DNA of 64,000 nucleotides from Zavarzinia sp. GTDB taxonomy: Bacteria; Pseudomonadota; Alphaproteobacteria; Zavarziniales; Zavarziniaceae. Position 1 is the first letter of the stretch. Every line of letters starts with the position of its first letter. Below, piece after piece: positions 47,298 through 58,262 of this stretch. The stretch is taken from contig JAOZVS010000009.1 in NCBI GenBank assembly GCA_025869435.1, forward strand, positions 1 to 64,000, read 5' to 3'. A model generated the notes under the pieces. It saw only the letters and a list, made by a program, of their open reading frames with translations, did no database searches and was not told where the DNA came from. The position numbers and the translations under genes are program-made.

Positions 47298-47924
47298 TCA
47301 GGTGCCGATGGCCCGGCCGCCCTCCCGCGCTTCGGCCCGTGCGAAGGCCGGACGGTCGGTGACGCGGGCGTAATAGGCCTTTGCTTCCGGCGTCAGGGCC
47401 TGGTCGAGGCCGATCAGGCCGGCCAGTTTGACGGCATAGCCGATGGCGATATCGGCCATGGTGAAGCGCCCGGCGCAGGCGAATTCGGGGCCCATCAGCT
47501 TCAGCGCGCCACGCAGGCGGGACGCGAACCATTGGGCATAATCGGCCGCCGCCTGGGGCAGGCGGCGTTCTTCCGGCTCCAGCGCTGTGTAGCGCAGGAC
47601 GATGGTCTGCGGGAAGGTCAGCGTCGCATCCGACATATGCAGGAAATTGAGATAGCGGCCGTAGTCCGGCTCGTCCACGCCGACGACGAGATCGGTCGGG
47701 CCGTATTTCGTGCCGAGGTAATGACAGATCGCGCTCGATTCCGTCATCAGCAGCGGGCCATCGGTAAAGGCCGGCACCGTGCCCAGCGGATTGATGTCGA
47801 GATAGCCCGGGCGGGAAAAGCGCGGCGGGAAATCCATCAGCTCGAACTCGAAGTCGAGCCCCATTTCCTCGAGCGCCCACAGCGGCCGGAAGGAACGCGC
47901 CCCGGCACAATGATACAATTTCAC
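47298..47924 (-). CDS. Glutathione S-transferase family protein
   Basis: The 208-residue product has the thioredoxin-like N-terminal domain (VKLYHCAGARSFRPLWALEE, then GTVPAFTDGPLLMTESSAIC) and the helical C-terminal domain. The GTG at 47924 lies behind GGGGAGAGAG and gives the usual start; the track start (48122) lies inside the neighbouring gene. The serine in GARSF may act as the catalytic residue. It is 70 bases downstream of the CoA-transferase gene and may be co-transcribed. Confidence 0.9.
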   Translation of the reverse strand: MKLYHCAGARSFRPLWALEEMGLDFEFELMDFPPRFSRPGYLDINPLGTVPAFTDGPLLMTESSAICHYLGTKYGPTDLVVGVDEPDYGRYLNFLHMSDATLTFPQTIVLRYTALEPEERRLPQAAADYAQWFASRLRGALKLMGPEFACAGRFTMADIAIGYAVKLAGLIGLDQALTPEAKAYYARVTDRPAFARAEAREGGRAIGT

Positions 47925-47994
47925 GTCTCTCTCCCCTGATGGCCGGTTTCCGGCTCGGTCGTCCGGATGTTGTAGCGCGCCGACGCGGGCTTGC

Positions 47995-49173
47995 TCAACC
48001 ACCCGCGGCGGGGGTGGCGATTTCGGCCCGGATTTCGTCGCCATGCTCGCCAAGGCGGGGTGCGGGGCGAATATCGCGCGCCCTCGCCGCCGCAAAGCGG
48101 ACGGGCGGGCGCATTTCGACATAGGTCCCTTCCGAGGGGTGTTCGCGCGTCCTGAAGAAACCGGTCGCCTTCAGGTGCGGGTCGTCCTTGATGTCGGCCA
48201 GATCGCGCACCGGCATGGCCGGAATGCCGGCGCCGTGGAAGATCGCCAGCCATTCGGCATTGGTCTTCGCCGGGGTCGCCTCGCGGATCGCGCCATAGAC
48301 GAGGGCCGGGTTCAGCGCCCGGCCCATCGGGGTATCCAGCGGCTGCCGCGTCAGCAAATCATCCCGGCCGACGAGGCGGAGCACGACACGGGTGGTCTCG
48401 TCGGTATAGGGCACGATGGAGAGATGGCCGTCGCTGGTCGGGAAGGGCTGGCGGTCGGGATCGATCTGCCGGGGATAGCCGACGGGGCCGGTCGGCGGCT
48501 CGAACACGGCGCCGAACAGATGTTCCTCCAGCATGAACTGGGTGAAGGCCTCGAACATCGGCACCTCGACCTGCTGGCCCTCGCCGGTGCGCAGCCGGTG
48601 GACGATGGCGGCGAGAACGGCATAGACGCCGTGCAGCCCCGCCACCTTGTCGGCGATCAGCGACGGCAGGTAGCGCGGCGCCGGATTGCCGTCGACCCGG
48701 GGCAGCAGGGTCGCCGTGCCGGTCGCCGCCTGGATCACGTCGTCATAGGCCTGGAGATCGGCATAGGGGCCGTCCGAGCCGAAGCCGACGCAATGGACAT
48801 AGACGAGATCGGGCTTCAGCGCCTTCATCGCGGCATAGCCGAAGCCCAGCCGCTCGATCGCCTTGCCCCGGACATTGTGGATGAAGACATCGGCGCCCGC
48901 GATCAGCGCCCGCATGGTGGCGGCATCCGCCTCGTTCTTGAGATCGAGGACGATCGAGCGCTTGCCCCGGTTCAGGGTCATGTGACAGGCGCCCATCAGC
49001 GGCGTCTTCGGCGGCTGGCCGGCGATGCGGAACAGGTCGCCCGTGGGCGGCTCCACCTTGATCACATCGGCGCCCATGTCGGCGAGGGTCTGGGTGCAAT
49101 AGGGGCCGAAGACGATCGAGGTCAGGTCGACGATGCGAATCCCTTCCAGCATCCGGGGGGCCGGGGTCGTCAT
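47995..49173 (-). CDS. CoA-transferase family III (CaiB/BaiF) protein
   Basis: The 392-residue product has the family motifs VDLTSIVFGPYCTQTLADMG and ADVIKVEPPTGD at the N terminus, NRGKRSIVLDLK, and the catalytic aspartate region LQAYDDVIQAATGTATL. These enzymes move CoA between carboxylic acids such as formate/oxalate or carnitine-type acids. The substrate cannot be told. The ATG at 49173 starts MTTPAPRMLEGIRIVDLTS, and the longer track frame is not family-like. A LysR gene is divergent, with 124 bases between, so it is probably the regulator of this gene. Confidence 0.92.
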   Translation of the reverse strand: MTTPAPRMLEGIRIVDLTSIVFGPYCTQTLADMGADVIKVEPPTGDLFRIAGQPPKTPLMGACHMTLNRGKRSIVLDLKNEADAATMRALIAGADVFIHNVRGKAIERLGFGYAAMKALKPDLVYVHCVGFGSDGPYADLQAYDDVIQAATGTATLLPRVDGNPAPRYLPSLIADKVAGLHGVYAVLAAIVHRLRTGEGQQVEVPMFEAFTQFMLEEHLFGAVFEPPTGPVGYPRQIDPDRQPFPTSDGHLSIVPYTDETTRVVLRLVGRDDLLTRQPLDTPMGRALNPALVYGAIREATPAKTNAEWLAIFHGAGIPAMPVRDLADIKDDPHLKATGFFRTREHPSEGTYVEMRPPVRFAAARARDIRPAPRLGEHGDEIRAEIATPAAGG

Positions 49174-49249
49174 GGGTCTCTCCTCCGCTTGTTTTTGCCC
49201 ATGAAGCCGCGCGGGGCCTTGGCCGTCCAATACGGAATTCGGTCGTTTC

Positions 49250-49264
49250 AGACGAAAACCGTCT
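49250..49264. promoter_or_regulatory. Candidate LysR operator between divergent genes
   Basis: AGACG and CGTCT flank AAAAC, giving an imperfectly extended palindrome near the middle of the 124-base region between the CoA-transferase and LysR genes. Position and size fit a LysR-type site. Confidence 0.4.
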
Positions 49265-49297
49265 ATATCATCCTGAAAAACGCGACGGGGAGAGACG

Positions 49298-50179
49298 GTG
49301 CATTTCGACATCAAGGCCGTGCTGCATTTCGTCGCCGTCGCCGAGGACATGTCCTTCACCCGGGCCGCCCGCCGCCTCGGCATCGCCCAGCCCTGGCTGT
49401 CCCGCCGCATCCGCCAGCTCGAGGAGCAGTTGGGCTTCGCCCTGTTCGAGCGCACCACCCGCAGCATCGAACTGACCGCGCGGGGGCGCGGCTTTCTCGA
49501 CGCCGCCCGCGCGGTGGCGAGCGCGGTCGAGGCCGCCACCGGCATCGCCCGCGCGCTGGGCCGGGATGCCGGGGGCCGCCTGCGCATCGGTGCCCCGCCC
49601 TATAGCGCGCGCATTCCCGCCCGCGCGCGCATCATTTCGGGCTTCGTCGCGCAATATCCCGGGACCGCGCTGGAAATCGACATCGGCTGGACGCCGGTGC
49701 TGATCGAGCGCGTGCTGGCCGGCGAGCTGGATGCCACCTTCGGCATCGGCTGGCAGGTGCCGCCGGGCCTGATCGTCCGCACCCTCTGCCATCTCGCTGT
49801 CGAGTTGCTGATGCCCGAGGATGATCCGCTGGCGGCATCGGGTGGCCTGCTGGAGCCGGGGGCGCTGGCGGGGCGCCGGGTCGGCGTCTTTCCGCGCGGC
49901 ATCTATCCCGAGCTGCACGAGCGCCTGTTCCAGCCGCTGGCCGATCGGGGCGCCGTGCTGGTGCAGGATGCGGAATTTCTCGACCGGGCGCTGGATGCCG
50001 GCAGCGCCGCGCCGGGCCAACCGATGATCGCCCGTTTCACCGTGGCCGGCGGCGCCCTGCCGGCGGCGGGCAGCGGCCGGCGGATCCTGGCGGGGCCGGC
50101 GGGGCCCTTCCTGTTCCTGGCCCGGGCCGACAATCGCACCGCCGCCCTCGACCGGTTGCTGGCGGTGGTCGGCCCCTAG
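49298..50179 (+). CDS. LysR family transcriptional regulator (divergent from CoA-transferase)
   Basis: The 293-residue product starts with a GTG (behind GGGGAGAG) and has the helix-turn-helix FVAVAEDMSFTRAARRLGIA, then QPWLSRRIRQLEEQLGFALF, and a C-terminal effector domain. It is likely to control the divergent CoA-transferase gene. Its stop overlaps the end of the convergent MFS transporter gene by 4 bases. Confidence 0.92.
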   Translation: MHFDIKAVLHFVAVAEDMSFTRAARRLGIAQPWLSRRIRQLEEQLGFALFERTTRSIELTARGRGFLDAARAVASAVEAATGIARALGRDAGGRLRIGAPPYSARIPARARIISGFVAQYPGTALEIDIGWTPVLIERVLAGELDATFGIGWQVPPGLIVRTLCHLAVELLMPEDDPLAASGGLLEPGALAGRRVGVFPRGIYPELHERLFQPLADRGAVLVQDAEFLDRALDAGSAAPGQPMIARFTVAGGALPAAGSGRRILAGPAGPFLFLARADNRTAALDRLLAVVGP

Positions 50180-51366
50180 CTCGCCTCGGCCGGCCGCCAG
50201 AACAGGTGAATGAGCAAGCCGAGGAGCGACATGCCGAGACCGAACAGCGCGACCATGACCCAGCCGCCCGCGGCGAAAGCGGCGCTGGCGACCGTCGAGG
50301 AAATCGCGCCCGCGGTGAACAGGCTGGTCATGAAGACGGTGTTGATCCGGCTGCGCGCCGCGGGTTCCAGCGCGAAGATCCGGGCCTGATGGGCGACCAT
50401 CGACAGCTGCACGCCGAAATCGAATAGCACGACGCCGACGATCAGCACGGCAAGGCCGGGCAGCACGGCGAAGCCGAGGAAACAGGCCGCGACGCAGACG
50501 AGGCCGACGGTGATGACCAGGGACGGCCCCCGCCGATCCGACAGGCGCCCGGCCAGCGGCGCCGCCAGGACGCCGACCACGGCGAGCGCGCCGAACAGAC
50601 CGGCGACATCCGCGCCCAGATGAAATTCCGGCCCTTCGAGATAAAGCGCGAGGGTCGACCAGAAGGCGGAGAAACAGGCGAACTGACAGGCCTGCACCAG
50701 CGACGATTTCACCAGCAGCGGATGACGCCGCGCGACATCGACCAGCGATGCCATCAGGGCGCCATAGCCGAGGCCCCGCCCGCCGGGCGGGAGGCCACGC
50801 GGCAGGACCCGCGCCGACATCAGGCCAAGGCCGAGGGTCAAAGCGACGGCGGCGACATAGGTCGCCCGCCAGCCGAAATATTCGCCAACGAAGCCGGAAA
50901 AAGTCCGGGCCAGCAGGATGCCGCCGAGCAGCCCGGCCATGACGAGGCCGAGCACCCGGCCCCGGTTGCCATCGTCGGCGAGGGCGGCGGCGAAGGGAAT
51001 GATCTGCTGGGCGATGGTCGCGGCGATGCCGATGACGACCGAGGCCGCGATGACCACCCCGAAACCGGGCGCCACCGCCATGACCGCGAGGGCAAGGCCC
51101 AGCACGACCGATTGCAGCAGAATCAGGCGCCGCCGGTCGAACATGTCGCCCAGCGGCACCAGGAACAGCAGCCCGAGGGCGTAGCCGATCTGGGTCGCCG
51201 TCGGCACCAGGCCGATCGACGCCGGGGAGACCCCGAGATCGGTCGCCATCAGCGCCAGCAAGGGCTGATTGTAATAGAGGTTGGCGACGGCGATGCCGCA
51301 GCCGATGGCCATCGCGAGGAACAGCCCCTGGCCCGCCCGGGGCCGCTCGATCGAAAGGTCGGTCAT
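50176..51366 (-). CDS. MFS transporter (12 helices)
   Basis: The 396-residue product has about 12 membrane helices and the MFS loop motif GDMFDRRRLILLQS between helices 2 and 3. The N-terminal half has the conserved IAVANLYYNQPLLALMA, found in a family of putative drug or small-molecule exporters. The ATG at 51366 gives MTDLSIERPRAGQGLFLA, while the track start 51498 is too long. The substrate is unknown. Confidence 0.9.
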   Translation of the reverse strand: MTDLSIERPRAGQGLFLAMAIGCGIAVANLYYNQPLLALMATDLGVSPASIGLVPTATQIGYALGLLFLVPLGDMFDRRRLILLQSVVLGLALAVMAVAPGFGVVIAASVVIGIAATIAQQIIPFAAALADDGNRGRVLGLVMAGLLGGILLARTFSGFVGEYFGWRATYVAAVALTLGLGLMSARVLPRGLPPGGRGLGYGALMASLVDVARRHPLLVKSSLVQACQFACFSAFWSTLALYLEGPEFHLGADVAGLFGALAVVGVLAAPLAGRLSDRRGPSLVITVGLVCVAACFLGFAVLPGLAVLIVGVVLFDFGVQLSMVAHQARIFALEPAARSRINTVFMTSLFTAGAISSTVASAAFAAGGWVMVALFGLGMSLLGLLIHLFWRPAEAS

Positions 51367-51487
51367 GTCCGTGATGATAGCCGAGCGAAACAGTCGGAAT
51401 AGACGGCCCAACTGCACGGCCCCTTGCGGCCGGCGCATGTCCCGGCGCATGTCATTGTCACTTTTCCGCAACACCGACGAAGGTGTG

Positions 51488-51754
51488 ATGATCGACACGG
51501 ATCAAAACCCGGCGACGCGGCATTATCTCCGTGACGATCACGTCAGCCAACCATCGAGCCCGATCATGCGCCCCCTCGCCGCCCCCGTCCCCGCCACCGC
51601 CGCCACGACCACCGCCGCCGCTCCGGCCGCGCCAGTCGCCGCGCCCCAGCCGCAACAGAAGAAGCGCGAGCTTCGCCTGGTGCAGGCGGTTTATTCGGGC
51701 GGTGCCGGCGGCGCCACCGGCGTCGTGATCTTCGCCGACGAATCCGTCCGCTGA
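51488..51754 (+). CDS. Small Pro/Ala-rich protein of unknown function
   Basis: The 88-residue ORF starts MIDTDQNPATRHYLRDD at an ATG five bases after GAAGG, has a Pro/Ala/Thr-rich middle (PVPATAATTTAAAPAAPVAA) and ends with KKRELRLVQAVYSGGAGGAT. It has no signal peptide or membrane helix. Low-complexity GC-rich sequence can give chance ORFs, so it is uncertain. Confidence 0.35.
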   Translation: MIDTDQNPATRHYLRDDHVSQPSSPIMRPLAAPVPATAATTTAAAPAAPVAAPQPQQKKRELRLVQAVYSGGAGGATGVVIFADESVR

Positions 51755-51799
51755 GGCTGTTTACCGGCCTCGCTTTCTCCGGCGTGATTTTCTACTGAA

Positions 51800-51870
51800 C
51801 GTCGTCGTTCCGGCGCAGGCCAAGGCCTTCCGCCATTCGGGCAGACACATCCGCCAAGGCGGATCGCATC
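51800..51870. repeat. Decayed copy of the palindromic intergenic repeat
   Basis: GTCGTTCCGGCGCAGGCCAAGGCC resembles the left arm of the repeat family, and ATCCGCCAAGGCGGAT is a small palindrome in the place of the right arm. The match is partial. Confidence 0.4.
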
Positions 51871-52342
51871 AGCGCAAAAGCACCCGGCGTTCCATGAAGA
51901 TGCTGTTGGGATCGGCGTCATAGGCGCCGAAGGGACCGCGTTCGACGAAGCCGAGCGAGCGGTAGAGACTGAGCGCTTCGCCGTTGCGGATGCCGGTTTC
52001 GAGCCGGACCGGGGTCAGCCCCTCGTCATCGGCGCAGCTCAGCAGGAATTGCAGCAGGTGCCGGCCAAGGCCCCGGCCCCGGGCCGCGGGCGCCAGATAC
52101 ATGCGCTTGATTTCAGCGAAGCCGCCTGGGTCGCGCACCAGCGCGCCGCAGCCGACCGCCATGCCTTCCAGCCGGACGACCACGAAGGTGACATTCGGCT
52201 GCATCATGGCCTCGACATCGAGGAAATGATTGCTCTCGGCGGGATAGAGTTCGCTGTGGAAGGCATCGAGGGCCCGAATCAGCGGCAGGACTTCCGGCTG
52301 ATCGGGCGCCTCGACCGAAATCTTGGCGTGGCCGCCGGTCAT
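51869..52342 (-). CDS. GNAT family N-acetyltransferase
   Basis: The 157-residue product has the acetyl-CoA-binding motif APAARGRGLGRHLLQFLLSC and the later LYRSLGFVERGPFGAYDADP, both typical of GNAT acetyltransferases. The substrate is unknown. Its start overlaps the end of the zeta inhibitor gene by 4 bases (52339-52342), so the two are co-transcribed. Confidence 0.9.
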   Translation of the reverse strand: MTGGHAKISVEAPDQPEVLPLIRALDAFHSELYPAESNHFLDVEAMMQPNVTFVVVRLEGMAVGCGALVRDPGGFAEIKRMYLAPAARGRGLGRHLLQFLLSCADDEGLTPVRLETGIRNGEALSLYRSLGFVERGPFGAYDADPNSIFMERRVLLR

Positions 52343-52653
52343 TCGATTTCGGCCAGGACCTTGTTGTTCAGCGATTCGATTTCCATGCGGATATGGCGAT
52401 CGGTCAGCACGATGCCCTTGGCGATGAAATCGGTCAGGACCTTGCGGATCACGTCCTCGTCGCCGGCTTCGACGAAATCGGCGATCACGACTTCCTTGGC
52501 ATAGGCATCGGCGGCCTCGCCCGACAGGCCCAGCTTCTCCGCAGCCCAGAGGCCAAGAAGTTTGTTGCGGCGCGCGACGGCGCGGAAACGCTTTTCCTCG
52601 TCGTGGGCGAACTTGGCCTCGAAGCTCTTTTCGCGGTCATTGAAGCTGGCCAT
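52339..52653 (-). CDS. ATP synthase inhibitor subunit zeta (DUF1476)
   Basis: The 104-residue, all-helical, charged protein MASFNDREKSFEAKFAHDEE matches the DUF1476 family. In Paracoccus and relatives it is the zeta subunit that blocks ATP hydrolysis by F1. The inhibitory region is the N-terminal helix. The ATG at 52653 is the family start; the track start (52719) is longer by 22 residues. It sits divergently upstream of purC (228 bases between starts), a common neighbourhood in alphaproteobacteria. Confidence 0.92.
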   Translation of the reverse strand: MASFNDREKSFEAKFAHDEEKRFRAVARRNKLLGLWAAEKLGLSGEAADAYAKEVVIADFVEAGDEDVIRKVLTDFIAKGIVLTDRHIRMEIESLNNKVLAEIE

Positions 52654-52881
52654 TGGTGATCCCTCGGCAATAACGGGTGCATTGCGCGGATATAAGGCGA
52701 TCCGACCCTTGCTTGGCAAGGGTTGTCGACCTGCCGAAAACAGGATGATCGCCGCATTGTTTATGTCGGCGCCCTCCTGTATGGTCCCGCTTCGCGCGGA
52801 GCCCGAGGGGGCTTGACCGCGCCGGCTTCGTTTTTCGACTGGCCAGAGGCCGCCCGGCCCCGCCAGAGGACCATATCACTC

Positions 52882-53646
52882 ATGAGCCGCCGCAAGCAGA
52901 TCTACGAGGGCAAGGCCAAGATCCTTTACGAAGGTCCCGAGCCTGGCACCCTGGTGCAGTATTTCAAGGACGATGCAACCGCCTTCAACAATCAGAAGAA
53001 GGGCACGGTCACGGGCAAGGGCGTGATCAACAACCGCATCTCCGAATATCTCATGACTCTCCTCAACGAGATCGGTGTTCCGACGCATTTCATCCGCCGG
53101 CTGAACATGCGCGAACAGTTGATCAAGGAAGTGGAGATCATCCCCCTTGAAGTCGTCGTGCGGAATGTCGCCGCCGGCTCGCTGTCGACCCGGCTCGGCA
53201 TTCCCGAGGGCACCCAGCTGCCGCGTTCGATCGTCGAGTTCTTCTACAAGGCCGACGAGCTGAACGATCCGATGGTGACCGAAGAGCATATCACCGCCTT
53301 CGGCTGGGCCTCGCCCCAGGACATCGACGACATTCTGGCGCTGGCGCTGCGCGTCAATGATTTCCTGGTCGGCCTGTTCCTCGGCGTCGGCATCCGTCTT
53401 GTCGACTTCAAGATGGAATTCGGCCGCCTGTGGCAGAACGACGAGATGCGCATCATCCTCGCCGACGAGATCAGCCCGGACAATTGCCGCCTGTGGGACA
53501 TCCGCACCAACGAGAAGCTGGACAAGGACCGCTTCCGTCGCGATCTCGGCGGCACCGCCGAGGCCTATCAGGAAGTCGCCCGTCGCCTGGGGATCCTGCC
53601 GGAAGGCGGCCCGCGCGACATGAAGGGCCCCGAGGTGATGCAGTAA
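52882..53646 (+). CDS. purC: Phosphoribosylaminoimidazole-succinocarboxamide synthase
   Basis: This 254-residue enzyme joins aspartate to CAIR in purine synthesis. Visible motifs are [20 protein letters not shown], the ATP/CAIR region [20 protein letters not shown], and [15 protein letters not shown]. The ATG at 52882 follows the AGAGG site and starts [10 protein letters not shown]; the track start at 52723 is too early. It is the first gene of a purC-purS-purQ-purL group, though a repeat lies between purC and purS. Confidence 0.96.
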   Translation: MSRRKQIYEGKAKILYEGPEPGTLVQYFKDDATAFNNQKKGTVTGKGVINNRISEYLMTLLNEIGVPTHFIRRLNMREQLIKEVEIIPLEVVVRNVAAGSLSTRLGIPEGTQLPRSIVEFFYKADELNDPMVTEEHITAFGWASPQDIDDILALALRVNDFLVGLFLGVGIRLVDFKMEFGRLWQNDEMRIILADEISPDNCRLWDIRTNEKLDKDRFRRDLGGTAEAYQEVARRLGILPEGGPRDMKGPEVMQ

Positions 53647-53668
53647 CCTCTGCATCCCACAATATTCG

Positions 53669-53753
53669 CGTCATTCCGGCGAAGGCCGGAATCTCGCCGG
53701 GACGGGACTTTCAGCCGTATCGTCGAAAGATCCCGGCCTAAGCCGGGATGACG
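53669..53753. repeat. Two-part palindromic intergenic repeat, copy 3
   Basis: The arms are CGTCATTCCGGCGAAGGCCGGAATC and GATCCCGGCCTAAGCCGGGATGACG, about 38 bases apart. It lies between purC and purS, inside what would be the pur operon, so it may alter mRNA stability or separate the two transcripts. Confidence 0.8.
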
Positions 53754-53792
53754 CATCCAGATTGTTCGATGTGATCTTCGATAGGTGATCCC

Positions 53793-54032
53793 GTGAAAGC
53801 CCGCGTCCACGTCACCCTGAAACATGGCGTTCTCGACCCCCAAGGCAAGGCGATCGCCCATGCCCTCGGCTCCCTCGGCTTCGGCGGGGTCGAGGATGTG
53901 CGCCAGGGCAAGTTCCTCGAACTCGAACTGGCCGAAACCGACGCCGGCAAGGCCAGGGAACAGGTCAAGGCGATGTGCGAGAAGCTGCTCGCCAACACCG
54001 TGATCGAGAACTACACGATCGAGTTGCTCTGA
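53793..54032 (+). CDS. purS: Phosphoribosylformylglycinamidine synthase subunit PurS
   Basis: This 79-residue protein links PurQ and PurL in the three-part FGAM synthase. It starts [20 protein letters not shown], the family N terminus, and ends [12 protein letters not shown] at 53793 is the start by the track. The spacing to purQ is 1 base. Confidence 0.94.
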   Translation: MKARVHVTLKHGVLDPQGKAIAHALGSLGFGGVEDVRQGKFLELELAETDAGKAREQVKAMCEKLLANTVIENYTIELL

Positions 54033-54033
54033 G

Positions 54034-54725
54034 ATGAAGGCGGCCGTCGTCGTCTTCCCCGGCTCGAATCGCGAACGGGATGTCGCCCTCGCCCTCAAGC
54101 GAGCCTCCTATACCAATCCGGCCTATGTCTGGCACGGTGACACCGAGCTGCCCGCGGGCACCGATCTCGTCGTCCTGCCCGGCGGCTTTTCCTACGGCGA
54201 TTACCTGCGCTGCGGCGCCATGGCCTCGCTCTCGCCCGTGATGCGGGCGGTGAAGGATCACGCGGCGCGCGGCGGCTATGTCATCGGCATCTGCAACGGC
54301 TTCCAGATCCTGGCCGAGACCGGCCTCGTGCCCGGCGTCCTGATGCGCAACGCCTCGCTGCGCTTCGTCTGCCGCGACGTGCACCTGAAGGTCGAAACCA
54401 CGAACAGCGCCTATACCGGCGGCTATCAGCCGGGCCAGGTGATCCGCGTGCCCGTCGCCCATGCCGAAGGCAATTACTTCGCCGACGGAGAGACGCTGAA
54501 CCGCCTCGAGGGTGAAGACCGCGTCGCCTTCCGTTACTGCACCGAGGCGGGCGAGATCACGCCCGAGGCCTCGCCCAATGGCGCCATCCGCAACATCGCC
54601 GGCGTGCTGAACGAGAAGCGCAACGTGCTCGGCATGATGCCACACCCGGAAAACATGACGGAGGCGGTGGTCGGCGGGACCGACGGCGCCATCCTGTTCG
54701 ACAGTCTGGCCAAGGCGCTCGCGTA

Positions 54726-54726
<1 letters not shown>
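54034..54726 (+). CDS. purQ: Phosphoribosylformylglycinamidine synthase subunit PurQ (glutaminase)
   Basis: This 230-residue class I glutamine amidotransferase supplies ammonia to PurL. The nucleophile cysteine is in [14 protein letters not shown] and the His/Glu pair near [10 protein letters not shown]. It starts [20 protein letters not shown]. It overlaps purL by one base (TAATG). Confidence 0.96.
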
Positions 54727-56921
<2,195 letters not shown>

Positions 56922-56942
56922 TTTTCATCCGATTTGACGATA

Positions 56943-56977
56943 CGGCGGGACCGATCGCGGTCCCGCCGTTTTTATTT
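56943..56977 (+). terminator. Intrinsic terminator after purL
   Basis: CGGCGGGACCG and CGGTCCCGCCG form a perfect 11-bp stem with the 4-base loop ATCG, followed by TTTTTATTT. It lies 21 bases after the purL stop. Confidence 0.92.
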
Positions 56978-57026
56978 CACCGATGCCCTGTCGAAAGGCA
57001 CCCGTGACCTTTGTGAAGGAAGACCA

Positions 57027-57833
57027 GTGAAGATTCGCCTTGGCTACGACATCAGCTATTTTCTGCCCAACCCCACGCCGATGGTGGTCATGCTGAGCGT
57101 CCACGCCTCCCGCATGGGCGATCTTCTCGAACCCGACGAATTGAAGACCGTGCCCCAGATGCCGGTGCACTATTACTATGACGGCTTCGGCAATCGCTGC
57201 GCCCGCCTGATGGCCCCGGCCGGGATGCTGAACCTGAAGTGCAGCACCTCGATCACCGACAGCGGCCGGCATGACGTCGTCCCGACCGACGCGCCGCAGA
57301 TCCTGGTGCAGGACCTGCCGGACGAAACCATCGTCTATCTGCTCGGCAGCCGTTACTGCGAGACCGACAAACTGTCGGATATCGCCTGGAACCTGTTCGG
57401 CAAGACGCCGCTGGGCTGGCCCCGGGTGCAGGCCATCCTCAGCTTCGTGCATGGTCACATCAAGTTCGACTACATGCAGGCGCGCTCGACCAAATCCGCC
57501 TTCGATGTCTATCAGGAGAAGGTCGGCGTCTGCCGCGACTACGCCCATCTGGCCGCCGCCTTCCTGCGCTGCATGAATATCCCGACCCGCTATTGCACCG
57601 GCTACATGGGCGACATCGGCGTGCCGCGCGACGCCAACCCGGATGATTTCAGCGCCTGGCTGGAAGTCTATCTGGGCGGGCGCTGGTACACGGTCGATGC
57701 CCGCCACAACAAGCCGCGCATCGGCCGCATCCTGATCGCCCGTGGCCGCGATGCCTCGGACGTGCCCCTGACCAATACCTTCGGCGCCCATGTCCTCAAG
57801 GGCTTCAAGGTGATCAGCGAAGAGGTGGTTTGA
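57027..57833 (+). CDS. Transglutaminase-like cysteine protein
   Basis: The 268-residue product starts at a GTG (after GAAGGAAG) with the N-terminal beta domain KIRLGYDISYFLPNPTPMVV. The core has the nucleophile Cys in VGVCRDYAHLAAAFLRC and DFSAWLEVYLGGRWYTVDAR. In the classic family the second triad position is His, while here it is Ser (DFSAW); a His follows in DARHNKP. Some relatives share this change. Function is unknown; peptidase or acyl-transferase activity is possible. The track start (56934) would overlap the purL terminator. Confidence 0.87.
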   Translation: MKIRLGYDISYFLPNPTPMVVMLSVHASRMGDLLEPDELKTVPQMPVHYYYDGFGNRCARLMAPAGMLNLKCSTSITDSGRHDVVPTDAPQILVQDLPDETIVYLLGSRYCETDKLSDIAWNLFGKTPLGWPRVQAILSFVHGHIKFDYMQARSTKSAFDVYQEKVGVCRDYAHLAAAFLRCMNIPTRYCTGYMGDIGVPRDANPDDFSAWLEVYLGGRWYTVDARHNKPRIGRILIARGRDASDVPLTNTFGAHVLKGFKVISEEVV

Positions 57834-57893
57834 GTTTGAACCACCCCCGGGCCTTGCGCTAGCTTGGCGCGGCACGATTCAGGAGCGATGGCG

Positions 57894-58130
57894 ATGGCGA
57901 TGGAAGCGGGACAGATCAAGAGCCTGATCGAGGCGGCCTTTCCCGGTGCCGTCGTCGTGATCGAGGATCTGCGCGGCGACGGCGACCATTACGCCGCCCA
58001 GGTCACCTCCGCCGCCTTCAAGGGCAAGAGCCGGGTGCAGCAGCACCAGATGGTCTACAAGGCCCTGCGCGGCGCCATGGACGGCGACCTCCACGCCCTC
58101 GCCCTCCAGACCCAGGCCCCGGCGGAGTAA
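57894..58130 (+). CDS. bolA: BolA family protein
   Basis: The product of about 78 residues has the BolA fold: MEAGQIKSLIEAAFPGAVVV at the start and the FKGKSRVQQHQMVYKAL region with the conserved His. BolA proteins usually work with monothiol glutaredoxins in iron handling. In many alphaproteobacteria purL is followed by bolA and then grx; here no glutaredoxin gene follows. Three ATG codons in a row (57888, 57894, 57900) are possible starts; I take 57894 on spacing to AGGAG. Confidence 0.9.
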   Translation: MAMEAGQIKSLIEAAFPGAVVVIEDLRGDGDHYAAQVTSAAFKGKSRVQQHQMVYKALRGAMDGDLHALALQTQAPAE

Positions 58131-58156
58131 GCGCCGAACGAGCCTCATCCGGGTCG

Positions 58157-58242
58157 AGGTTCCGGCCTGCGCCGGAACGACGACTGAAATTATCTTCGCC
58201 TCACTCCCCTAAATCGTCATCCCGGCGAAGGCCGGGATCTCG
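58157..58242. repeat. Two-part palindromic intergenic repeat, copy 4
   Basis: GGTTCCGGCCTGCGCCGGAACGACGA and CGTCATCCCGGCGAAGGCCGGGATC stand about 30 bases apart between the convergent bolA and M48 peptidase genes. The order of the arms differs from copies 1-3. Confidence 0.75.
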
Positions 58243-58262
58243 CGCAGAACGATGCGCGCCCC

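Noticed and set aside
48043-49605. 520-codon plus-strand ORF opposite the CoA-transferase
   Set aside because: It is a shadow frame that runs into the divergent LysR gene out of frame.
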